NCBI GenBank assembly: GCA_964531105.1
Contig: CAZHFN010000010.1
Span: forward strand, 1-64,000
DNA from: UBA2256 sp964531105
GTDB lineage: Bacteria; Spirochaetota; Spirochaetia; Treponematales; Rectinemataceae
Length of the DNA: 64,000 nucleotides
Direction of reading: 5' to 3'
Both the position numbers and the translations under genes were made by a program. Below the pieces are notes generated by a model. The model was not told the origin of the DNA and ran no database searches. It worked only from the letters and a program-made list of their open reading frames with translations. This document shows positions 8,772 to 17,441 of the stretch, one piece after another (the first letter of the stretch is position 1; each line of letters begins with the position of its first letter).

Positions 8772-10427
8772 TCAGCGCTCCAGGGACTTTTCCACCATTT
8801 CAAAGAGAGCAGGCATGAGCTGCTTTTTTCTCGACAGTATGTCCTTGAGCAGATAGAGGCCACGCTGGGATGAAGGAAAGCTGATGTAGGGGTAAATACC
8901 CTCATCGGCGGCCATGAAGAGTATGCTTTCCAGCTTGGTGATATCGGTGGCCATGAGGGCGGCCAAATAGCTGCCCGTTTCAGCCCGCAGTCCGGCCAAT
9001 CCCTGAAGGATTTCCGGAGCTCTTTCCATTATTTCCACGGTGCTGGTGAGTTCGATCTGGCTCACCGAGAGTTTTTTACCCTCCGATTCGTATTCCTTGC
9101 GATCTACCCTCACCATTTTGTCCACCGGCAGCCTGGCAGCCTCAGAGGCCGATGCCATAATGTCATGGCCTAATTTTTCTATAGAAAGGTCGGTAATGTT
9201 GGCCAAGTATTCGGCGGTTTCCCTGTCCATGTCGGTAGCGGTGGCCGATCTGAGCACGAGAGTGTCCGAGAGAATGCCGCATAGAAGTACCGAGGCCATG
9301 GGCTTGGTAAGGGGTGTTCTGGTTTCCCTGTACATGGAAGCGACAATCGTGCTGGTGGAGCCCACTACCTTGTTGATGAAGGTGATAGGATAGGGCGTGC
9401 TGAAGGAGCCCAGTCTGTGGTGGTCGATGACTTCCAGGATTCTGTAATGGTCGATGCCCTCCACGGCCTGGGAAAACTCGTTGTGATCCACCATGATCAC
9501 ATCGATATTGGCTTCCTTTATTAGATCGCCTTCGGAGAATAGGCCGATGACCCTTCCCTCGTCGTCGACTACAGGCACCGATCGGCTGGGCGAAGCGCTA
9601 ATGGCCTGTTTGGCTGTCTTAATCCAGTCCCGGGGTTTCAGGGGGGATATCGACTGGTCTGCCACGGTAATTACCGGTGCCGAGTAGAGCACCAACAGGG
9701 ATGTGGAGGAAGTGTCGTAAGGCGAGCTTAAAATCGACACGCCCTTAGCTTCAGCTAATTCCTTTATTTCTCTGGAAGGCAGGACTCCATTGGTGATGAT
9801 GATGACCTTCGCCTTAGCTTCTACGGCGATACGCTGGGCTTCTTCTCTGTCGCCCACGAGGACGATTTTATTATCCGCCGGTTCAGCATGGATATAGTCG
9901 GCGAATTTGGCGGTACTGAGGGCGGCAACTACCACCCGGGCGTTGAATACTGTTTCTTTGTCAAAAGCGACGAGTGGCTGGGCCTTTATGGTCTCAATGA
10001 GGTGGCTTAGGGATGTAGGGATAACCGCCTTCCGGTGCGGGTTTATCTTGGCCAGGATATTCTGGGCGAAGGCACCGTAATGGAGCATGGCCTTATATTT
10101 CCCTTCGGCATCAATAATAGGAAGAACCTGCCTATCCGATTTCTCCATTATGGAAAGGGCTTCCCAGAGCGGTGTCATCTCATGAACACAAGTAGGCACT
10201 GCACCCAGGTAATAGCCTACCTTGGGAACCAGATCGGGCAGGAACTCAGGTAAGGGAATACCAAAACGATTGAAAATGTACTCAGTCTGGGGGTTAACGG
10301 CGCCTGCTCTGGCAGCACGAGCTCCCTGCAGGCCTAGGGCTCGCTTCAAGGCCGCGTAGGAGGCGGCAGCGACGACCGAATCGGTGTCGGGATTTTTATG
10401 CCCGATTACATAGGTAGTACGTTCCAT
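8772..10427 (-). CDS. ppaC: Manganese-dependent inorganic pyrophosphatase with CBS-DRTGG insert
   Basis: Family II pyrophosphatase hydrolysing PPi to phosphate. DHH-type motifs are VIGHKNPDTDS at the N-terminus, VDHNE and EVIDHHRLG, with the DHHA2 domain at the C-terminus. Between the first motif and VDHNE, about residues 60-300, sits an insert with two CBS halves flanking a DRTGG-like domain, as in clostridial CBS-PPases regulated by adenine nucleotides. The ATG at 10427 is used because the family begins just before VIGHKNPDTD. An in-frame TTG at 10472 would add 15 residues with no motif. Length (551) fits the regulated class. It converges with the TraB gene. Confidence 0.93.
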   Translation of the reverse strand: MERTTYVIGHKNPDTDSVVAAASYAALKRALGLQGARAARAGAVNPQTEYIFNRFGIPLPEFLPDLVPKVGYYLGAVPTCVHEMTPLWEALSIMEKSDRQVLPIIDAEGKYKAMLHYGAFAQNILAKINPHRKAVIPTSLSHLIETIKAQPLVAFDKETVFNARVVVAALSTAKFADYIHAEPADNKIVLVGDREEAQRIAVEAKAKVIIITNGVLPSREIKELAEAKGVSILSSPYDTSSTSLLVLYSAPVITVADQSISPLKPRDWIKTAKQAISASPSRSVPVVDDEGRVIGLFSEGDLIKEANIDVIMVDHNEFSQAVEGIDHYRILEVIDHHRLGSFSTPYPITFINKVVGSTSTIVASMYRETRTPLTKPMASVLLCGILSDTLVLRSATATDMDRETAEYLANITDLSIEKLGHDIMASASEAARLPVDKMVRVDRKEYESEGKKLSVSQIELTSTVEIMERAPEILQGLAGLRAETGSYLAALMATDITKLESILFMAADEGIYPYISFPSSQRGLYLLKDILSRKKQLMPALFEMVEKSLER

Positions 10428-10597
10428 AGAATGGTTCAGTATAGTCCAGGCCGAGGTATCTGGACAATCCAAGCAGAGGAATCGTTTATCGCACCATGGC
10501 GCCGCTGCCGATCTGGCTGGTCTTGCCCGGGGTTCTTCTTCCGAGCCCGACTTCTGGGGTATAGTAGATTTCTATGATTTCAGTAAGGATCTGATCC

Positions 10598-11170
10598 ATG
10601 ATCAAGCTATATGCATTTTTAGGAAACTATGGCAAGGAGTACTCGGGCAATAGGCATAATGTGGCCTGGCAATTTCTCGAATCCTTGAACTCGACCCAGA
10701 GCCTTAGCTGGGAGCGGGGATTCAAAGGCAAGGTAGCCAGCATGGAATCCCAGGCGGGGAAGGTCTGGTTTCTGAAGCCGGAAACCTATATGAACAACTC
10801 AGGAGAGAGCATTGCTCAGCTGATGCGCTTTTACCACATAGAACCTGCGGAAGTACTGGCTGTGCACGATGAACTGGAGATGACCTTTGGGTGTTTTGGC
10901 TTCAAGTTTTCCGGTGGCTTGGGAGGTCATAATGGCCTGCGCTCCATCGAAAAATATGTGGGTACAAGGGATTTTGCCCGGCTGCGCTTCGGCATTGGAA
11001 GACCTGACCACCCCGATGTGGCGGGCTATGTGCTCTCGGATTTCCGAAAGGAAGAAAGGGAAATTCTTACATCTGCGGTGTTTCCCAGGGCTGCCACCGC
11101 CTTCACGAAATGTATGGATGATGGATTCGAGACAGTGGTGGATACCTTCAAGAAAACCTGCTGCTTGTAG
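10598..11170 (+). CDS. pth: Peptidyl-tRNA hydrolase
   Basis: Recycles peptidyl-tRNA released during abortive translation. The 190-residue protein has the catalytic His in NRHNVAW (about residue 20), a conserved Asn in TYMNNSGES, the HDE motif (VHDELEM) and the GGxGGHNGLRS loop. These are the Pth1 hallmarks. It starts about 170 bp from the divergent pyrophosphatase gene. Its stop codon is one base away from the stop of era on the other strand, so the two genes are tail to tail with no room for a terminator between them. Confidence 0.96.
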   Translation: MIKLYAFLGNYGKEYSGNRHNVAWQFLESLNSTQSLSWERGFKGKVASMESQAGKVWFLKPETYMNNSGESIAQLMRFYHIEPAEVLAVHDELEMTFGCFGFKFSGGLGGHNGLRSIEKYVGTRDFARLRFGIGRPDHPDVAGYVLSDFRKEEREILTSAVFPRAATAFTKCMDDGFETVVDTFKKTCCL

Positions 11171-11171
11171 G

Positions 11172-12047
11172 CTAAAAAATCAGCCGCTCTAGCCTCTTGT
11201 CATCGTGCCGCCAGTCGGGGTCCACCCGCACCTGCAGCCTGAGATGCACGGCATAGTCGAAAAGCTCGGCCAGGTCGGCCTCGGCTTCTTCCCGGATCGT
11301 GCGTATCATAGAGCCGCCCTTGCCGATAAGAATACCTTTCTGGCTGTCCCTTTCCACCACAAGATCATAAGACGCCTCCAGGCTGCCGTCGCCTAAGTGG
11401 CGAGAATCTGTGTAGTCGACAAAAACCGCATGAGGCAATTCCTGTCTCGTATGAAGCATTATTTTTTCCCTGACAATTTCGGCGATTCTGAAAACAGGCT
11501 CCTGATCCGTGTAGTATTCCTCGGGATACCAGGCAGGACCTTCGGGGGCTAATTCGATGAGCAGATTCATAAATTCATCCAAACCCTGCCCCTTGAGCGC
11601 AGAGATAGATAAAATTCGAGCCTTTGGAAGCCTGTCCTTGACAAAGGCCTCGGCTCGCTCCGGCTGGGCTTCGGGATCATCAGTTTTGTTGATTGCTGCG
11701 ATTATTGTGTGGCGTGCACTCCCTAGTGCCTTGGCCAGCACCTCTTCCTCGGCTCCGGGCTCTCGGGTCGCGTCTATCAGGTATACAACCAGGTCAGCAT
11801 CGGCCAGGGCGCGCAGGACCAGGTCTTTGAGCCTCAGGTTCAATTTCTTATCGGAAATATGAAACCCGGGCGTATCCAGAAACACCACTTGGCCGTCGGC
11901 TCGGTTTACAATACCCCTCACTGTGTTACGGGTAGTTTGGGGTACCGGTGAAACGATAGAAACCTTAGCCCCGCATAGTGCGTTGAGAAGTGTGGATTTG
12001 CCCGAAGAAGGCCTGCCTACGATAGCCGCAAATGCCGATTTTGCCAT
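11172..12047 (-). CDS. era: GTPase Era
   Basis: Essential GTPase for 16S rRNA maturation and 30S assembly. G1 is GRPSSGKS near residue 11, switch I has VPQTTRNTVRG, G3 is DTPGFH, G4 is NKTD and G5 is SALKG. The C-terminal KH domain has GILIGKGGSMIRTI. The start chosen is ATG at 12047, six bases after AAAAGGA. The ATG at 12053 touches that site and would add two residues. Length 291 is normal. It sits directly after aroDE in the same direction, with 11 bp between them, so it is probably co-transcribed. Confidence 0.96.
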   Translation of the reverse strand: MAKSAFAAIVGRPSSGKSTLLNALCGAKVSIVSPVPQTTRNTVRGIVNRADGQVVFLDTPGFHISDKKLNLRLKDLVLRALADADLVVYLIDATREPGAEEEVLAKALGSARHTIIAAINKTDDPEAQPERAEAFVKDRLPKARILSISALKGQGLDEFMNLLIELAPEGPAWYPEEYYTDQEPVFRIAEIVREKIMLHTRQELPHAVFVDYTDSRHLGDGSLEASYDLVVERDSQKGILIGKGGSMIRTIREEAEADLAELFDYAVHLRLQVRVDPDWRHDDKRLERLIF

Positions 12048-12058
12048 TTTCATTCCTT

Positions 12059-13564
12059 TTAATAATACCCTGGAGGAGGAAGATCCCCCATCCAGAGCTT
12101 GTACTGCCCTGCGGCCTGATAGCGCAGCATTGTGTAACCATTGGATATTTTGCAGCCCGCTTCCTCAGCCCTGGTCAGCAGAGCTGTCTTGGAGGGCTTA
12201 TAAATGAGGTCATAGACCTTTTCATGGCCATCAAATTCATAAAATTCTAGGGAATCCCCCTCCAGCCCACCCTTCATGCCCAGACTCGTAGCCTGGATTA
12301 TGAGATCGGAATAGCGGGTAACCACTTCAATAGCCCTGTCATCCAGAGGTCCCCAGATAAAGCCATATTTTCTGGCCAAAGCCCTGGCTGTGGAAATGGT
12401 CCTGTTGAGTACCACGCACTCAGCTCCCTTACGGAAAAGGGAGAGGGCCACGGACTTAGCCGCCCCTCCCGCTCCTATGAGAGTAACCTTCATGCCCTTG
12501 AAATCCTCACGGTCTAAAAATTCCAGAACGCTACGCTCGAAGCCATCTGCATCGGTGTTGTATCCCGCCCAGCCGCTTTCGCTAGCCACGAGGGTGTTGC
12601 ACGCACCTATCTGCCGAACGTCCGTGGATTTGAAGCTCAGATATTGTAAAACCGCTTCCTTGTGAGGCAGGGTTATCGCGGCGCCCTTCACATTGAAGAT
12701 CTTCATCACTTCAAGAGCTTCCTCGATACTATCCGAAGGCATGGGCACCAGAAGAGCATCATTTCCGAGGCTTCTGAATGCGGTGTTATGCAAGCTTGGA
12801 GAAAGGGAGCTAAGAATGCTCTTGTCTCCCAAAAGGGCATAGAGTTCAGAATTACTGTTGGTATCCTTGCCCCTAAAAATATCCACAAAGGCTTCGGGGC
12901 TTGTCTGTCCGGGAGCCGCGAGCGGCATGTCGGGGTTGCCCAAGCTTGTGTAGCAATATAGGGAGCCTATACGGCTCGCCAGAATTCTGGAAGGAAAACC
13001 GTAGTCCCCCATACCGACAATAAGCCTGTCCCTGGGAGGAAGGCGAGAAGCCCAGGTAACAAGACTGGCCAACTCCGATGAGTTGCGAAGCCTTACAGCC
13101 AGCTTGGGAATTTCATCTTCTTCCTGGCTCAACTCCTCGTACGCGGCGTTGAGATCCTCTGGAAGACCTTCCAGATAATGGGCAGAGCGGATTATTCGCG
13201 TACCGAAAGTGCGACATGCTTCTTCTATGGTAGTCATATGGAAGTCGCTCTCGAGATCGGCAAAGGCAAAGTTAGCCCGGGCATCAGAACGGGCATAGGA
13301 AAGTGCCTTGGCAATCATGACCAGACGTACACCCTCCCCTTCGGTAAAGCAGCCCCCATCGCTCTTTCTTCGTACCGTAAGTATGCAGGGCAAGCCTGCT
13401 TTTTCTGGAAATGAACGGATGAGAAACTTTTCCGAAGGATCGAGGCAGTCGGCTCTGAGTTCTACCAAATCAACAGAAGCCCGGTGCTCATCCAAGGCAG
13501 CCAAGTTTGCGGCAATAGTCCTGCCAGTAAGACAGAGGCAGACAGGAACGGAATCGGCGATCAT
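12059..13564 (-). CDS. aroDE: Fused 3-dehydroquinate dehydratase / shikimate dehydrogenase
   Basis: Bifunctional shikimate-pathway enzyme of 501 residues. The N-terminal half (about 1-225) is a type I dehydroquinate dehydratase, with a catalytic His in IIRSAHYLEG and the Schiff-base Lys in PKLAVRL. The C-terminal half (about 240-500) is shikimate dehydrogenase, with SLSPSLHN, the catalytic Lys in LPHKEA, Asn/Asp in GYNTDADG and the NADP-binding GAGGAAKS. The same fusion occurs in plants, chlamydiae and some treponemes. The ribosome-binding site is weak. Upstream is an unusual palindromic element, beyond which the next gene runs the other way. Confidence 0.95.
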   Translation of the reverse strand: MIADSVPVCLCLTGRTIAANLAALDEHRASVDLVELRADCLDPSEKFLIRSFPEKAGLPCILTVRRKSDGGCFTEGEGVRLVMIAKALSYARSDARANFAFADLESDFHMTTIEEACRTFGTRIIRSAHYLEGLPEDLNAAYEELSQEEDEIPKLAVRLRNSSELASLVTWASRLPPRDRLIVGMGDYGFPSRILASRIGSLYCYTSLGNPDMPLAAPGQTSPEAFVDIFRGKDTNSNSELYALLGDKSILSSLSPSLHNTAFRSLGNDALLVPMPSDSIEEALEVMKIFNVKGAAITLPHKEAVLQYLSFKSTDVRQIGACNTLVASESGWAGYNTDADGFERSVLEFLDREDFKGMKVTLIGAGGAAKSVALSLFRKGAECVVLNRTISTARALARKYGFIWGPLDDRAIEVVTRYSDLIIQATSLGMKGGLEGDSLEFYEFDGHEKVYDLIYKPSKTALLTRAEEAGCKISNGYTMLRYQAAGQYKLWMGDLPPPGYY

Positions 13565-13666
13565 GTGGCTATTCTACCCTATGCCCGGCCGAGGCGGCTA
13601 TCCTCGATGCGGTAGGCAGGCGCTTGTCCGAAATCCATCTTTATTGCACAATAGGACAACTTTTTT

Positions 13667-13822
13667 TCATATCGAGCTAATTTCAAAAGTCTGTAAACTT
13701 TTGAAACTGGCTTTGTAGTTTCGTCTATTTTTATGCTAAAAGCATAAAAATAGACGAAACGTACACATCTTAAAGGTAGCTTTTTCAAAACTTGTCTGAG
13801 TTTTGAAAAAGCCTCATATCGA
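13667..13822. mobile_element. MITE-like palindromic element with 9-bp flanking duplication
   Basis: A 138-bp segment (13676-13813) is flanked by the direct repeat TCATATCGA at 13667-13675 and 13814-13822. Inside are three perfect hairpins: 10-bp arms at 13681-13690/13697-13706, 20-bp arms with a three-base loop at 13718-13737/13741-13760, and 14-bp arms at 13779-13792/13799-13812. The outer hairpins share TTTCAAAA near each end, giving imperfect terminal inverted repeats. It lies between divergent genes, so it is not a terminator for either. No coding capacity. A miniature inverted-repeat element with a target-site duplication is the simplest reading. Confidence 0.5.
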
Positions 13823-13834
13823 AAGGAGATTTTC

Positions 13835-14440
13835 GTGCCCATCGAATCAGGATCGAACAAACTGCCAGAAGAAGCCCTTATCGCCTTTCTCGACGGCATA
13901 CGCACAGAACTATCCTCTCCCTCCGATCCCGCCATTCTTACTCAGGTCAGATCTATTTTTAGAAAGCATATCCCCCTGCATCTGCGTTCCTATGCTGCCG
14001 CCCTGTTGATATTGAGGGCAGCCGGCATTTCCAGCGGACAAGCATATAAAGCCTCGGTAAAAGCTAAACCTGTCGAAAAGTCGGAAAAACCCGATAGAAC
14101 TGAAAAGATCGAAAAACCCCAGGCTCCCCGCAAACAAGCAGTAGCAGGCACAAGCTCTAAGCCCAAACAGGAGGGCATGATCCCTCTCTTTGTATCCATG
14201 GGCAAGCGTCAGCGCCTGCGACCCCAGGAATTGAGAACGCTGATCGGAGAGAAAGCCGGCCTTGCTCCCGAAGAATTAGGCAGAGTTCACCTTTTTGATA
14301 ATTATTCCTTTATCGACGTTCCTGAAATCCAGGCAGAAAAAATAGTCGCAGCCTGCGAAGGCATGATGCTAAAAAACAGGACTCTGGAAATTAAACCAGC
14401 CAAGAAGCGGAACGAAGTTTCCAAGGACATAGAGGGTTGA
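13835..14440 (+). CDS. Free-standing DbpA-type RNA-binding domain protein
   Basis: The 201 residues comprise an N-terminal helical part (1-75), a Lys/Pro/Glu-rich linker (about 75-110) and a C-terminal RRM-like DbpA RNA-binding domain. The domain shows LFVSMGKRQRL, the helix LRTLIGEKAGL and RVHLFDNYSFIDVPE, the pattern found at the C-terminus of DEAD-box helicases DbpA/CsdA. Here no helicase core is attached. It may bind rRNA by itself or assist a helicase encoded elsewhere. The start is GTG with AAAGGAG seven bases before it, abutting the flanking repeat of the palindromic element. It overlaps the next gene by four bases. Confidence 0.8.
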   Translation: MPIESGSNKLPEEALIAFLDGIRTELSSPSDPAILTQVRSIFRKHIPLHLRSYAAALLILRAAGISSGQAYKASVKAKPVEKSEKPDRTEKIEKPQAPRKQAVAGTSSKPKQEGMIPLFVSMGKRQRLRPQELRTLIGEKAGLAPEELGRVHLFDNYSFIDVPEIQAEKIVAACEGMMLKNRTLEIKPAKKRNEVSKDIEG

Positions 14441-15081
14441 GTACGCGGATAGAGCAAATCCGCGTAGGCCCCTTGAGCGAGAACGTCTACGTTGTCCAGA
14501 CGGTGGACAAATCCTTTCTTGTGGATCCAGGCGATGAAGCTGAGCGGATACTGGCTTTTTTACAACAAGAACACATAAACCCCGAACTTATCGTGTTTAC
14601 TCACGGACACCTGGATCATACAGCAGCATTACCTGACTTGCTTCAGAATTGGCCAACTCCTCTACCAAAAATAGCAATCCACACCAGTGATTCGGCCTAC
14701 CTCGGTGCAAGAGGCGAAGCGACAAGCAAAACCCTCTTTGAACGGCTGCGCGCCTCGGTGTATTTCAAATCGGTCTGGAAAAAGATGCCCGAACCGGACA
14801 TCCTGCTCAACGATGGCGATGTGCTTCCGGGAACGGGGTTTATCGTCCTTCACACACCAGGGCACAGCGCTGGATCCATTTGCCTTTATAACAAGGCAGA
14901 CTCCATACTCATCTCCGGCGATACTCTCTTCAGGGATGGGGTTGGCCGGACCGACGGCCCCGACTCGGATACCCGGTCCATGCATGAAAGCCTACGAAAA
15001 CTGTATCATCTTCCGCCCGAAACCACTGTCTATCCCGGCCATGGCCTACGTACGACAATCGGCAGGGAACTTAACGGCTAA
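14437..15081 (+). CDS. Metallo-beta-lactamase-fold hydrolase (glyoxalase II-like)
   Basis: Zinc hydrolase of the MBL fold, 214 residues. The metal ligands are visible: HGHLDH (about residues 55-60), LHTPGHSAGS, SGDTLFRDGVG and a final PGHG. Short MBL proteins of this layout include hydroxyacylglutathione hydrolase-like and other thioesterase or lactonase enzymes. The substrate cannot be told from sequence. The start is TTG at 14437, overlapping the stop of the preceding DbpA-like gene (TTGA), which indicates translational coupling. The ApbE lipoprotein follows after four bases. Confidence 0.88.
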   Translation: MSTRIEQIRVGPLSENVYVVQTVDKSFLVDPGDEAERILAFLQQEHINPELIVFTHGHLDHTAALPDLLQNWPTPLPKIAIHTSDSAYLGARGEATSKTLFERLRASVYFKSVWKKMPEPDILLNDGDVLPGTGFIVLHTPGHSAGSICLYNKADSILISGDTLFRDGVGRTDGPDSDTRSMHESLRKLYHLPPETTVYPGHGLRTTIGRELNG

Positions 15082-15085
15082 AGCC

Positions 15086-16132
15086 ATGAATTTGATAAGG
15101 AACAGAATTTTGAAGCGAACTTTTACCATTCTCTGTGCAATCGTGCTATTTTCAGCTTGCAGTCCAAACGTTGAGGGGGAAGTGTCCCGCAGCGATTTCG
15201 TGCTGGGCACCCTCTGCTCTGTACGCCTGATCGAGGGAGGATCCTCCGGAACGCTCCAGGCAGTGTTCAACCGCCTCGCACAAATAGAAGAGCGCATGAG
15301 CGCCAACAAGGATGGTACGGAAATCGCCGCGGTGAACGCAGCCGCGGGGAAAAACCCTGTCAAAGTTTCGGAAGATACCCTCTATGTCATCACCAAAGCC
15401 CTGGAATTTTCCCGCCTCACCGGAGGAGCCTTCGACCCTACGGTGGGTCCCTTAGTAAAACTCTGGAACATAGGCACAGACTACGCAGCGGTGCCTGCTC
15501 CAGCCGAACTACAGAAATCCCTCCCGCTTATCGACTATAAAGATGTGCAGATCGACCAGGCGAACCATACCGTCAAACTTGCAAAACCCGGAATGGCTAT
15601 AGACCTGGGTGCGATAGCTAAAGGCTATGCTGCCGACGAAACCGCCAGAATTCTTGCTGCCCACAAGGTCAAAGCCGCGGTGGTAGACCTGGGAGGTAAT
15701 GTTCTGGTATTTGGCCAGAAAAAAGATGGTTCCCCTTGGAGAGTGGGCGTGCAGGATCCTGCCTCGGACAGAGGCGACTATCTTGGTCTAGTAAGCGGTA
15801 AGGGAATGACTGTGGTTACCTCGGGTATTTATGAACGCTTTTTTATTGAAAAAGGCGTGCGTTACCACCATATCCTGGATACAAAAACCGGATATCCTGT
15901 GGATAACGGACTAGTCTCCGTAACTATCCTCGCATCGGCCAGCATAGACGCCGATGCCCTCTCCACCTCGATATTCGCCCTGGGTTTAGAAGAAGGCATG
16001 AAGCTCGTAAAAAGTCTTCCTGGCATTAAAGCGGTATTTATAGACACGAAGCAAAATATTTACTTGAGTCCAGGCACTGAATCGATTTTTACCCTCAGCA
16101 GCACGATTTATAAACTTGCTGAAATGAATTAA
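15086..16132 (+). CDS. apbE: FAD:protein FMN transferase ApbE (lipoprotein)
   Basis: Periplasmic enzyme that attaches FMN covalently to a Thr in exported flavoproteins. The ATG at 15086 gives a lipoprotein signal peptide with lipobox LFSAC and 348 residues. Family motifs follow: FDPTVGPLVKLW, AIDLGAIAKGYAAD, VDLGGNVLVFG and HHILDTKTGYPV, which contain FAD and metal ligands. The longer open frame upstream of 15086 overlaps the hydrolase gene and is not used. A likely client, a secreted FMN-binding protein with the target motif, is encoded 1.3 kb to the right. Confidence 0.94.
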   Translation: MNLIRNRILKRTFTILCAIVLFSACSPNVEGEVSRSDFVLGTLCSVRLIEGGSSGTLQAVFNRLAQIEERMSANKDGTEIAAVNAAAGKNPVKVSEDTLYVITKALEFSRLTGGAFDPTVGPLVKLWNIGTDYAAVPAPAELQKSLPLIDYKDVQIDQANHTVKLAKPGMAIDLGAIAKGYAADETARILAAHKVKAAVVDLGGNVLVFGQKKDGSPWRVGVQDPASDRGDYLGLVSGKGMTVVTSGIYERFFIEKGVRYHHILDTKTGYPVDNGLVSVTILASASIDADALSTSIFALGLEEGMKLVKSLPGIKAVFIDTKQNIYLSPGTESIFTLSSTIYKLAEMN

Positions 16133-16170
16133 TCTCTGGCAGATCCAACCGTAGCCTTTACTTTAACCAA

Positions 16171-17067
16171 TTATTCCTTCTTGGGTGCTTCCAGCTCCAC
16201 CAGTTTCAGCTTGTAAAAGCACCAGGGAGCTCCAATAGCAGCCCAGACTCCAACCAGTCCATAGCGGATAAACCGAACAAGCGCCAGATGGGAAATTGCC
16301 TCGTCCTGAATGAGCATTTTAGGAAGGCTATACACCACAAGCAGCGTGCCCAGTCCAAGGAGGTAGCGCAGCGCCTTTTTTAATAAAGTACCTTGTGCGG
16401 AAAAACGCAGATATTTGCTTGCAATGGCAAACCCTGCCGAACTGCCGAAAAAAGCCCCGGCCAACCTTGTGTCCTCAGGCATGAGAAAATTCATGCCCAG
16501 GGTTAAGGCAGCGATTAAAATAACGCGGGACATGAGATTCCAGCGGTGCAGTAAGGCCTCTACCCTACCACCCAGTCCATAATAGGCGAGGAGAACGACA
16601 ATCCCGAGTGCCCAGCCGCCGAACACATCGGTAGGGAAATGGACTCCCAGATAGATGCGGGACAAGGCAACAAGCAGCGGAATGAGGGCGAAGGCCAATA
16701 TTCCCGCAACCCTGGGCAGGATAGAGAGTGCTGCCCCCCAGAACGTAAGACTAGTCTGAGAGTGCCCGGATGGAAAACCGAAACTGGATTCCTTGGCCAA
16801 GCCAAGGGAAGGATCCAAATCGTAGGGACGAGGTTGATGAAAAATTTCCTTGACATAGAGATTCAAGAAACTGGAGAAAAGTACGGCAATACCTATCCGG
16901 GCACCCGATTCACGATGTACACACCAATAAATAAGAGGCAGCATGGCCAGTACAAAACCTTCAGATCCCAGAAAGGTAATGATCTCCATGGGCTTGAGCA
17001 TGCCTGGACCCAGGGCATCCTGAACCCACCGCACAACCTCCAGACCCCAGGAAAGCATGGATTCCAC
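16171..17067 (-). CDS. PAP2-family membrane phosphatase
   Basis: Integral membrane acid phosphatase of the PAP2 superfamily (lipid phosphate or undecaprenyl-PP phosphatase-like). The three signature blocks are present: KEIFHQPRP, FPSGHSQ and SRIYLGVHFPTDV, the last two carrying the catalytic His residues. About eight hydrophobic helices span the 298 residues. A longer C-terminal membrane extension follows the catalytic core, as in the larger PAP2 proteins. The start is GTG at 17067 with GGAGGG seven bases upstream. The exact lipid substrate is not evident. It converges with apbE. Confidence 0.9.
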   Translation of the reverse strand: MESMLSWGLEVVRWVQDALGPGMLKPMEIITFLGSEGFVLAMLPLIYWCVHRESGARIGIAVLFSSFLNLYVKEIFHQPRPYDLDPSLGLAKESSFGFPSGHSQTSLTFWGAALSILPRVAGILAFALIPLLVALSRIYLGVHFPTDVFGGWALGIVVLLAYYGLGGRVEALLHRWNLMSRVILIAALTLGMNFLMPEDTRLAGAFFGSSAGFAIASKYLRFSAQGTLLKKALRYLLGLGTLLVVYSLPKMLIQDEAISHLALVRFIRYGLVGVWAAIGAPWCFYKLKLVELEAPKKE

Positions 17068-17232
17068 GCGCTAGCCCTCCATCATATAACTCTCAAAAGC
17101 AAATGCCTCTTGTACTACAATTGTATCAAGCCCACATACCCGCCGCAAGGCGAATATGTAAAGTTCCGGGTATGCATGAATATAGCCTGTATTGACGGAT
17201 TCAAGGCGGATGTAGTACAAGAAGTATGCCTT

Positions 17233-17315
17233 GCCGGCATGGTGAAATGGCATACACGGTAGACTCAAAATCTGCTGCTCGCGAGGGCGTGTGGGTTCAA
17301 GTCCCACTGCCGGCA
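17233..17315 (+). tRNA. tRNA-Leu (anticodon CAA)
   Basis: The acceptor stem GCCGGCA (17233-17239) pairs with TGCCGGC (17308-17314), with discriminator A at 17315. The anticodon loop CTCAAAA (17264-17270) gives CAA at 17266-17268, which reads UUG. A long variable arm (class II) and a T-arm GTGGG-TTCAAGT-CCCAC confirm Leu. CCA is not encoded. A strong terminator follows about 45 bp downstream. Confidence 0.95.
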
Positions 17316-17357
17316 CTAATAAAAGCGCCGAAGACGCGCACAACAAGAAGGGCAAAG

Positions 17358-17399
17358 AAAGGGGCCGTTTCGGAAAAATCCGAAACGGCCCCTTTTCTC
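17358..17399. terminator. Bidirectional intrinsic terminator
   Basis: Perfect 17-bp stem, 17358-17374 paired with 17379-17395 (GGGGCCGTTTCGGA core), four-base loop, followed by a T-run on the plus strand and preceded by A-rich sequence for the minus strand. It ends the tRNA-Leu transcript on one strand and the FMN-binding-protein gene on the other. Confidence 0.9.
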
Positions 17400-17441
17400 T
17401 TCATCAGTTCCCCCAACAAGCTTCGAGGAACTGATTACAGA

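Noticed and set aside
16639..17262. Rightward open frame of 207 codons ending in the tRNA-Leu gene
   Set aside because: Antisense to the PAP2 gene and runs into the tRNA; low-quality composition.
17233..17441. tRNA-Leu as integration site of a mobile island
   Set aside because: No integrase gene and no repeat of the tRNA 3' end nearby; neighbours are ordinary chromosomal genes.
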